64,000 nt of DNA, taken from Elmis aenea. Taxonomy: Eukaryota > Arthropoda > Insecta > Coleoptera > Elmidae. The position numbers and the translations under genes were made by a program. Positions 47,714 to 56,399 of the stretch are shown here, piece by piece. The notes beneath the pieces are model-generated. The model was not told the origin of the DNA. It did not search any database and saw nothing but the letters and a program-made list of their open reading frames with translations. Numbering within the stretch: the stretch's first letter is position 1; each line of letters opens with the position of its first letter. Where the stretch lies: positions 5,084,868 to 5,148,867 of the forward strand of contig OX393577.1 in the NCBI GenBank assembly GCA_947652605.1, written 5' to 3'.

Positions 47714-48997
47714 TCATAAACCATTATAATAATTTAGTACAGTTTCCAATTTATCAAACGATTCTAAAAAATAACTTTCATCCACACCATATTTCTTGTA
47801 ATGATGGAGATAAGCTCCATTGGTATACAGCAACCAGGCGTCTTCCAGTACAACTTCTAGAGATTTACAAATATTGTTATTATTGCTTAATAATGTAAGA
47901 AACCTATCATCAAGAAGTCCTCTAGGTTGATGGTAATGCTGCAGTCTAGCTGGCTGTGGTAACCAATTTACGTACATTTGTGGATCTGTAAGTTCCTCCA
48001 GAACATTTTTTTCCAGTTTTAAACCACCTCTGCTTAATAACACGTTACTGACGCATTTTAATTTCATGTTTTTAGGTTTCACTAGTGCACCTGCTACATT
48101 TCTATTACTCAGCTTCAAAGCACTTTTTATCTGATTAACGAGAACTTCCCATGTTCCTGTAGCTTCAAATTTCTGACTCTCTACAGCTATGTGGGGAGCA
48201 GTTAAAGTTTGAATGAACTTATATTTGGGATGGGAGGTAAGACTTGTAACAATAGTTGATAAAGAAACACCACAAGGCTGTAAAATCCCTTTTAATTGTT
48301 GAGAAATTACTGTATTTATGTCTTCAATTCCGATTTCTTTTACAACCAGTTGCTTATTGCAAATTTTGTGTAAGCTATCATTCTCAAATATCAAGGTGGC
48401 ATCTGTTAAATCATACAATTTGGCGAGTGTTAGAAGGGTATTATAACTCTGTGTGACTATTTCACCATTTATGAAAGGTAATACTACAGCATTAATTATA
48501 ACTTTATTTGGATATGCTTGGCGAAGAACTTCAATAGTTCTACTTCCAACACCTGAACCTGTACCGCCTCCAGAACCTAGTATATTTAAAAAACTAGTAA
48601 ACAAATCACATTTCTCCACTTCTTTCCTAACGTTTTCTAAAATTTCACCAAGTATTAACGAACTTTTATTAAAATATCCAAAAGCCCAATTATTAGCTGA
48701 CCCGCCTAGTGATCTGGCAACAATGTTTTTAAACTTATAAGGACATTTAACAGAGTTGGCTTTAGATGTTACTTTATCTTCAGTATCTACTAATATAGAC
48801 CTAGGTTCCCACTTTCCTAAAGAATTAACATGAAACCATGTACACACAGACTCATTGAAATAATCGTTATTACTAGTTTTCGACACATCTTTTTTACTGT
48901 TGTTACCAGCACCAACTATATCCTCGTATAATGATGAATATACACACTGCCCTATCTGATTACCGCACTGTCCAAATTGCATAGTAATAACACTCAT
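47714..48997 (-). CDS. TUBD1: Delta-tubulin
   Basis: A single open frame of 427 residues starting MSVITMQFGQCGNQIG, the tubulin N-terminal nucleotide-binding loop. The tubulin signature GGGTGSG is at 143-149, ANNWAFGY at 101-108 and the RKEVEKCD motif at about 124-131. The C-terminus YLHHYKKYGVDESYFLESFD, then LETVLNYYNGL, matches human delta-tubulin (YIHQYTKFGIEEEDFLDSF) rather than alpha, beta or gamma. Vertebrate delta-tubulin is about 450 residues, so this copy is near full length. By family knowledge it acts with epsilon-tubulin in stabilising triplet microtubules of centrioles and basal bodies. No introns are present. ATG at 48997 is the only Met ahead of the conserved start. Confidence 0.95.
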   Translation of the reverse strand: MSVITMQFGQCGNQIGQCVYSSLYEDIVGAGNNSKKDVSKTSNNDYFNESVCTWFHVNSLGKWEPRSILVDTEDKVTSKANSVKCPYKFKNIVARSLGGSANNWAFGYFNKSSLILGEILENVRKEVEKCDLFTSFLNILGSGGGTGSGVGSRTIEVLRQAYPNKVIINAVVLPFINGEIVTQSYNTLLTLAKLYDLTDATLIFENDSLHKICNKQLVVKEIGIEDINTVISQQLKGILQPCGVSLSTIVTSLTSHPKYKFIQTLTAPHIAVESQKFEATGTWEVLVNQIKSALKLSNRNVAGALVKPKNMKLKCVSNVLLSRGGLKLEKNVLEELTDPQMYVNWLPQPARLQHYHQPRGLLDDRFLTLLSNNNNICKSLEVVLEDAWLLYTNGAYLHHYKKYGVDESYFLESFDKLETVLNYYNGL

Positions 48998-49231
48998 TAT
49001 AATATACGAATTATTTTATAGGTTATGTAAACGTAAAAACACTAAATTTAAACAACAAAATCGAAAACAGTAACAAACATGCTTCAGAAGAACTACATAC
49101 TTTCGTTTACACAGGTTAAAACAAAAAAATCCTTTCAGTTTGTGATCAAAAATTTCAAACACATTGTTTTGACAACTAACACATGATTTGACACAGCACC
49201 TACACTTTACTCACGGTTTACTACACAGGTT

Positions 49232-49242
49232 GGGAAACTCCC
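49232..49242. promoter_or_regulatory. kappa-B-like motif in transposon end
   Basis: GGGAAACTCCC fits the Rel/NF-kB pattern GGGRNNYYCC. It lies in the left end of the transposon, 1.6 kb upstream of the PGRP start. Chance cannot be excluded. Confidence 0.3.
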
Positions 49243-49503
49243 ATTTAAAACCAACCGGTAATTAGTACTGGGAATTATTCCATAGATGGCGATAAGTCTA
49301 AGAACCGTTCGCTATAAATTGTCGCTAGATGGCGATAAGTCTAAGAACCGGTTCGGTTCGTCCACAACATTTAGACATAGTCAGCCTTCGCTAAAAAAAT
49401 CGCAAACTTCGAACTTTATCATTCAGTGGCTGTATATAAAAATATCTACCGAATTTATCAGTAAGTTTTGTTAAAAACTAAGATCCCACCTAGTGCAAGC
49501 ATA

Positions 49504-50123
49504 GGTTCCATGGCCAACTTCATTTATAATACTTATATGGCCGCCCCAATTGACGATAAACGTCGTTCCCAGGCAAACGTCAAAAAGTTCGTCAACTGGC
49601 GCTCCCTATGAAGTACATCAATAACTATATTTTTTAAACTGATAGTCTTATAATTCTTCTAGTATTTCCATAAAACTTTGCACTTGAATAATAATTATCT
49701 ACTTGTAAAAATAACCAACGTCAATCAACTTCGCTTATGGGTAATTTCCTGAGGTAAATATGTGCTTTACCAATCTCACAACTTTTTGACGGGTTTGTTG
49801 CTTTACTAAAAAATATCTATACATTTCCCAAACTCGGTGACAATTATTGCGAATTAAATCATGAAGGATAATTGTTACAACAATTTATGAAAACATTTGT
49901 TGAATTTTTCATAATTTGAACATTTAACTGCCATTTTTAGTAAAAACATGACATTTTTGAACATAAATGACATTTAAAATACATCACTGAGGGCGCCACC
50001 TAACGTACTATTTGACAGGTGATTCTGACTGCTTACAACAATGAAAAAGTTTGAATTGGGACGGCCATGTAAGTAGCGAAGCAAGCAGCTGAGCGGATTA
50101 TGAATGAAGTTGGTCATGGAACC
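49504..50123. mobile_element. Inner MITE of the nested transposon
   Basis: GGTTCCATGGCCAACTTCAT at 49504 and its near-perfect inverse ending 50123 bound a 620-bp segment. A further inverted match is GGCCGYCCCAATTSAA. It is inserted between two direct copies of host-element sequence. Confidence 0.8.
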
Positions 50124-50699
50124 GGTCCGGTTCGTGCACAAGATGCTGACGTAGTCAGCGAGATTTATAAGCCTTCGCTAAAAAATTTGCAAACTTCGAA
50201 CTTAATCAATCAGTGGAGGTATATAAAAATATTTTAGCCGAATTTATAAGTAAGTTTTGTTCAAAACTAAGATCCCACGCGGTGCAAGCACAAGTTTTTA
50301 AACTTATCGCCATCTAGCGAAAATTTATGGCGAACGGTTTTTAGACATTGCCATCTAGCAAAGATTTGTATCGAAAAGTTACCAGTTTTTTTATAGGCTT
50401 CCAAACCTGTATAGTAAACCGTGACTTTACTGTGATCACAGAACATACCCAGCCTGATCAGCGACGCTATGCGGCGAGTAGCTACAACGTTATTATTCAT
50501 ACTGGTTGTAACCTTCGCTAGATCATTACATTTAGCGCAAAATTCAAAATGATTATTTTTGATAACATAAATTTAAGATAGCGTCTATATAATCTGCAAA
50601 AACGCAACTTTGCTCCCCACCTAACGGATGCATCTCATTACGTATTACAAATGTGGTGGGGAACCATGCGAGTTCTACTTCGCGGTGTCGTTACGCTTT

Positions 50700-50708
50700 G
50701 GAAATTCC
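50700..50708. promoter_or_regulatory. kappa-B-like motif upstream of PGRP
   Basis: GGAAATTCC, a palindromic Rel-type half-site pair, 112 nt before the PGRP ATG. Relish control of PGRP genes is known in insects; this site's use is inference. Confidence 0.3.
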
Positions 50709-50810
50709 GTTGTTCGTGATATTTAAAATATTACCAATAATGTGACTACTGATTTACATGTTCGTTAGTTTGCTTAAACTTCTTTCGGAAGAATTATCAA
50801 GTGTTTAACC

Positions 50811-50816
50811 ATGTGA
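50811..50816 (+). promoter_or_regulatory. Minimal start-stop uORF before PGRP
   Basis: ATGTGA lies four nucleotides before the main ATG (ATGTGAACCAATGGG). A start immediately followed by a stop can stall or divert ribosomes. It is transcribed only if the leader includes it, as expected from its position. Confidence 0.55.
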
Positions 50817-50820
50817 ACCA

Positions 50821-51142
50821 ATGGGTGACGAGCAAAACGGCAATAGAGTGCCGACTGTTGTAAATATTCCTACTGCATTACCAAATTCCATTGTTGCGGT
50901 CGAAACTGAAGACGACATTTCTGAGGGACAGCTCTGTGATCTAAATCGTTCGTCTCTTTTGCAAAACTACCAGGTACCATTAGAGCAATCAACTATCTGC
51001 ATAAATAACTCCAGTGATGTCGTTATTGGACCATTAACGCAATTTCACGGACCGGTTACGATATATCAAAATGTAAATTCATTTGAGAATATCTCTAATC
51101 ATTCTTCTATTACCAACGAAAAAATTTCATTCAATCCTGAAG
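50821..51142 (+). CDS. PGRP exon 1: cytoplasmic tail with cRHIM-like motif
   Basis: ATG in context ACCAATGGG, donor gtatgt at 51143. It encodes 107 residues, acidic at 28-40 (ETEDDISEG). The cRHIM-like core is near the exon end. Confidence 0.88.
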
Positions 51143-54100
51143 GTATGTTTACATTATATAAAGTTTCCAGTCCAATAGTCACTTAATGTTAAGTATTTCT
51201 TAGTAACAAATTGACCATAGCGATACGGATATTACTTTAGAGTAATTTTATAACACAACTTTTATTTAGCGTCCCGGACGTCAAAAACGGCGCTCTAACG
51301 TAATACGTGGTTATTTTTGATTACGAGTCATCCGCAGGTTTAGTATCTACCCGAGGTGCATTTGTTTTAGTTATATTCTTTTAAACAGTGCTGAAAGCTG
51401 CAGTGGCCTGCTGCGATATCCGGTATATTACAAGTAATTCATGAAATAGTTTGTTGAAGTTCCGTTGAATTTATTAAACGTGATCTTAAAATGTAACGTA
51501 GTATAATGAAATTAATTAGAGTAAATTCGCGACACCGCCATAAGCAACTGGAATACTGCGAAGTGCTTCAGCGTTCTCAAAGAGGTGAGACACAAAATTA
51601 CTGAAAAATCTTAGAAAATTTTTATTATAATGCATATGCATTGTGTCAGCTAATATATCTTTGATACTAAAATTAATAGATTTTTGCGTTGTTTAGACTT
51701 AAAATATCAAAGATTTTTGCGACAAATAATATGAAAATTTTGTAGTTTTTTGAAAAACACGCTTTTACATTTTGTAATGACCATGTTTCTAACATTTCTC
51801 TAGAAAACATTATTTGCTATTGTGCTAGTGCTGTTCTTATTTTATTGAAAGGAAATACGAATATGAAATAAATCATAGTTTTTTCGAAGATAATGTCGTT
51901 GACGAACTGAAAACTATTTAACAGGACATCAAAACAGTATTAGCCCTGTTTTTTTGTATGATACCTCTTAAATTAAATTTAAAAAATTATTAAACAGCGA
52001 GCAGTGGTGTAGCGAGGGGGGCAGCAAGGGAGGTATCGATGCTTCAGGCGCCAGTCTTGGGGGGCGCCGCGAAGAAAAAATATTTTTTCGTTTATTCCAC
52101 TTATTTAAAGCCAGAAAACTAAAATGCCATTATAATATTAAAATTTGTTCTCATTATCATTACAGTGTACGTATTTGAATAAATAAAACAAAATTATTTT
52201 ACTTGAAACTAACAAACTACAATAAAAATACGGACGAGGGGGGCGAAAAAAAACTATGCTCCGGGCGCCATTTACCCTCGCTGCGCCACTGACAGTGTGC
52301 CCCAGCCAAGACGAATTATTTGATAGCTCTAATATTAGTAAAATATGCAACAAAGTTTTAAATAAAAGTTGTTCAGTGGCGCGTTCAGGGGGGCAAGGAG
52401 TTCTGCCCCCCCCCCAAGCAAAAAAAGTCGCTCTCGGGCATCCCGGCTACGATCATAATATTCTTTATTTTATTAAATTTGCAATAAAAATATTTTTATC
52501 TGTTCAAATAGTGGTTTTCGGAGCGCACAAAAGAATACTTTAGCTAAACAACATATTTTTATGAATAGACAGCAAATCAAATAAAAAACAAAGTAATGAG
52601 TAATACAACGACCGCACCTTTGGCATGTGCAAAAAAAGGAGGTAATAATTGTTACGATGAATGAATGGAATTTCTTCGATATCCGCAGATATAAAAATAC
52701 CTACAATAATTTTACGTAAAAAAACGCTTTTTAAAAACAAGCTTTTATTAAAATGAACTAAAAAGAAGAAAACAAATGTTCTTAAAAGCTTATCGCCAGA
52801 AGTTCATGTAGGTATTTAATTATCAACAGAAATAAAATTATTTTAAAGCAAAAAATAGAAAATTCAAATAACAGGTTTCCGAATAATTACTAATTAACTA
52901 ATCGTTTAATCGGCATTTTTTGCATTTTTGTTTAGATAATTTAATTGTCTTTGTAATACAATGAACTTGTCCTAAACCAATACACATATTTCTTGAGTTA
53001 TTGCTGTTTTAATGATAATTTATAATCGTGCACATTTGATACAATTAAAATAGTAGGCTTTGAAAAAGGTGCAAACAAATATTAAGATAATGATTATATT
53101 TAGTTATTACTTTTTTTTAAGAAGCGTAAGCTCTAAGGTCTTGTCATATCTGATATTTTTTAATGTCTGTTATACGTTATACCGTTTGATAAATAAATGT
53201 AAAGTCTTCCAACAAAAGCCTAAAAATACGAGTGGGCCAAAATTCACTTTACCAGTTAATTAAATAACTTTTTTACTTTTAACTACTTTATAATTTTCTT
53301 TTTAACTTTATAATGTACACATCTTGGAGATTTTTATTGGCCTAGACTTGAAAGACAACATCTTTTAAATGGCCCCCGTTTTCCTTTTCACAAAGGCGAG
53401 CTCTTTCCATAGCACTCTCCATAGCTGCTTGCAAAGTGACTCTGTTTATCATTCGAATTTCCTGACGATAATTGTCTTCAGCTCAGCAAGAGTTCGGGGT
53501 TTAATAACAAACACTTGCTGTTTCAAATATCCCCATAAAAAGAAATCTGGAGCCGTCAGGTCAGGGGAACGAGGCGGCCAACGAAACTCCGCATTTGTCG
53601 AAATTACCAGCCGAGCGGAGTCTTCCAGTCCGTGGAAGATCCTGGACGGAACCTTGCTGTTAAAAATGCCTAATAAGAGTCAATATCGCTGGTTTTGACG
53701 AAGAGTTTATTTCGAGTGTTTGCTCTCTGAGTAAGAGCAATAGAGTGCTGATGTTTAAAGTAAAACTCAATAAGTTTTACACGTTATTATATCGTAAATT
53801 TATCCATAATTTATTTCCAAATTCTATATTTTAAAAATCTGGGGAAAAAATTATACAAAATAATAGCAAAAAAGTGATTTAATTTTTAAATGGTAAAGTG
53901 ACTTTTGGCCCATTCGTATAAATCTCAGAGTTGAAACACTCTTGCAACTTATTATTTATATTTGAATCGATTAAAACAAAATGAGAAACTTCATATGCAA
54001 CATCTATAACAACCGTGACTTGTCTATTTTGTAAAAATCTATTTTTATCGTCTAGTTACGTACGTTAATTAAAATAATCTCTGCAAAGCATTTCTCGTAT

Positions 54101-54943
54101 CTTTGTTATCGTACATCCAAACAAACAAAGAGTTTGCACGTCCTAACGTGGCGTAAAATTAATTTAATAAACTGATAGCCTAATATTAAATTGCTGATTA
54201 TTTATTGTTATTTGCTTACGTATTGTTCTTTCGTTGCAGTTAAACTGGTAAAATCCGACAGCGCATCGTCAGAGAAGCCAACTCCCAATGAAAAATACTG
54301 CTGCAAGCCGCAGCTGATATGGATTACTTCAGCTGTAGTTCTTTTAGTTTTAATCTTTGCTGTTACTGGCTTTTATACGATAAAAGCGAAAACCACAATA
54401 GACCACACCGTAAAAGAAAACAATGAAACAGATGTACCAGATTTTCTTGGAGAACATAAAGTCTATAGCAGAAAAGACTGGGGTGGGAGAGAACCAAATT
54501 TTACCAGACAAATGAAAATTCCAATAACTTATGTTATTATATCGCACACTGCAGGACTGTTTTGTTATAATTTTGATCAATGCTCACCGAATATGAGAAA
54601 TATTCAAAGTTTGCATGTAAGTCAAAATAGTCCAGATATTGGCTATAACTTTCTGATAGGTGGAGATGGTGGCATTTACGTCGGCCGAGGCTGGGATGTT
54701 AGGAATTTCCATATGGATTCAAGTATTGGTATTAGTTTGATGGGAAATTTTTTGTACGATACCTTTACACAGATCATGATCAACGCCACCAAATTGCTTA
54801 TAGCCAAAGGTGTCATCGCGAGAAGACTTGCGGGAAATTATAAACTAGTGTGTCATAACCAAACTTATGCTACGGAAAGTCCTGGAAAAAATGTTTATGC
54901 GGAAGTAAAAACTTGGGAACATTTTTATCCAGGCAAAGTCTGA
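50821..54943 (+). CDS. Transmembrane peptidoglycan recognition protein (PGRP-LC/LA type), complete, two exons
   Basis: Join 50821-51142 and 54240-54943 (phase 1), 341 residues. Cytoplasmic residues 1-132 include a cRHIM-like motif at about 64-84 (SSDVVIGPLTQFHGPVTIYQ). A single membrane span is at about 133-155, with CCKPQ just before it; no signal peptide, so type II topology. The extracellular PGRP/amidase_2 domain is at about 182-335: VYSRKDWGGREP, ISHTA, the IGYNFLIGGDGGIYVGRGW block and ATESPG. Of the amidase zinc ligands His210, Tyr243 and His313 remain, but the Cys is Ser321, so it should be a non-catalytic receptor. By family knowledge such receptors bind bacterial peptidoglycan and signal to Relish through IMD. 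AATAAA lies at 54965 and 55050. Confidence 0.92.
52002..52291. mobile_element. hAT-type MITE (290 bp)
   Basis: The ends CAGTGGTGTAGCGAGGGGGG and CCTCGCTGCGCCACTG are inverted repeats with two mismatches in 16. The flanks acagcgag and acagtgtg agree at six of eight positions. Confidence 0.8.
52374..52540. mobile_element. hAT-type terminus, partial
   Basis: CAGTGGCGCGTTCAGGGGGG starts at 52374 and resembles the neighbouring MITE end. The far end was not identified; the right limit is a guess. Confidence 0.45.
53342..53608 (-). pseudogene. IS630/mariner-like transposase, C-terminal fragment
   Basis: The minus strand reads RWPPRSPDLTAPDFFLWGYL (catalytic-core end), then KPRTLAELKTII. After a frame break it continues MESAMERARLCEKENGGHLK and DVVF. 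The frameshift and truncation mark it dead. Confidence 0.88.
54240..54943 (+). CDS. PGRP exon 2: membrane span and PGRP domain
   Basis: The acceptor tctttcgttgcag precedes 54240. It encodes VKLVKSDSASSEKPTPNEKY, the span LIWITSAVVLLVLIFAVTGF and the full PGRP domain to TGA. A disulfide pair of the family (CYNFDQC) is present. Confidence 0.92.
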
Positions 54944-55078
54944 GATGAACTTCTGTGTTTAGCTAATAAACAATGTGATAAATGTCAAATGTGTTTGGAT
55001 TTTAAATACTGTTAGTTTAATTTGTATACCTCCAAATCGAAATACATGCAATAAAACTTATTTTTTTAAATATTACTA

Positions 55079-56395
55079 TTTTACGCCCAAGCGTCGGTTC
55101 CTCTTTTGCAATATATACAGCATTAATGGATGATAGCATTAATACCGTAAGACAAAACCCCGTTTAAGATACTATAACTAGAAAATTATTAAAGCCATGG
55201 TTCTAAAATTACCTGGGCATGCGTAGCTAACATAGTCGAAGGCGTTTTTGACTATTTTAGCAAAAGACGCCCAGGCGTCGGTACCTCTTTTGCAATATAT
55301 ACTACATATATGGATGGGAACATTAATACCGTAAGACAACACCTTGTATAAGATACAATAAGTAGAAAATTATTAAAGTCAAAGTTCTAAAATTACCTGG
55401 GCATATTTAGCTAACATAGTCGAAGAAGTTTTTGTCAATTTTAGTAAAAGACGCTCAAGCGTCGGTACCTTTTTTGCAATATATGCTGCATATATGAATG
55501 ATAACATTAATGCCGTAAGACAACACCCCGTATAAGATACAATAACTAGGAAATTATTAAAGTCATGGTTCTATAATTACCTAAGCATGTTTAGCTAACA
55601 TAGCCGAAGCCGTTTTTGACTATTTTTGCCAAAGATGCCCAAGCGTCGGTACTATTGCAATATATACAGCATTAATGGATGATCAGTAATACCGTAAGAC
55701 AACACCCCGTATACAATAACTTGAAAATTATTAAAGCCATGGTTCTAAAGTTACCTGGGCATGTTTAGCTAACATAGTCGAAGGCGTTTTTGACTATTTT
55801 AGCAAAAGACGCCCAAGCGTCGGTACCTCTTTCGCAGTATATATCACATACATATATGGATGATAACATTATTACCGTAAACAACACCCCGTATAAGATA
55901 CAATAACTAGGAAATGATTAAAGGCAAGATTCTATAATTACCTGGGCATGTTAAACTAACATAGTCGAAGCCGTTTTTGTCAATTTTAACAAAAGACACT
56001 CAAGCGTCGGTAACTCTTTTGCAATACATACCGCATATATGTATGTTAACATTAATACCGTAAGACAACATCCCGTATGATACGATAACTAGAGAATTAT
56101 TAAAGTTCTGGTTCTAAAATTACCTGGGGATGTTAAGCTAACACAGTCGAAGCAGTTTTTGACTATATTAACCAAAGACGCCCAAGCGACGGTACCTCTT
56201 TTGCAATATATACCACATATATGGATGATAACATTAAAACCATAAGACAACACCCCGTATAAGATACAATAACTAGAAAATTATGAAAGTCATGGTTCTA
56301 AAATTACCTGGGTATGTTTAGCTAACATAGTCGAAGACGTTTTTGTCAATTTTACCCAAAGACGCCCAAGCGTCGGTACCTCTTTTGCAATTCAT
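55079..56395. repeat. ~183-bp tandem repeat, about seven copies
   Basis: GACGCCCAAGCGTCGGTACC, with variants, starts near 55085, 55267, 55449, 55632, 55808, 55993, 56177 and 56363. Each unit has CAATATATAC, GATGATARCATTAATACCGT, AAGACAACACCCCGTATAAG and ACATAGTCGAAGNCGTTTTT. The GACGC…GCGTC pair is a small hairpin in nearly every unit. Confidence 0.93.
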
Positions 56396-56399
56396 GCGT

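Larger units (their letters stand above)
49212..50423. mobile_element. Nested non-autonomous DNA transposon with perfect 8-bp target duplication
   Basis: The termini CACGGTTTACTAYACAGGTT (then KGGAA) are inverted repeats at 49212 and 50423. ACTTTACT lies directly outside on both sides (49204-49211 and 50424-50431). An 8-bp duplication suggests the hAT or P superfamily. Inside are copies of GATGGCGATAAGT in both orientations, two direct copies of a roughly 150-bp segment (CTAAGATCCCACSYRGTGCA) and an inner element at 49504-50123. It lies about 210 bp upstream of delta-tubulin. Confidence 0.92.
51143..54239 (+). other. PGRP intron with hAT MITEs and a dead transposase
   Basis: It holds a hAT MITE (52002-52291), a second hAT terminus (52374) and an IS630 fragment (53342-53608). 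51200-51990, 52560-53300 and 53700-54230 show nothing else. No alternative PGRP-domain exon was found. Confidence 0.6.
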
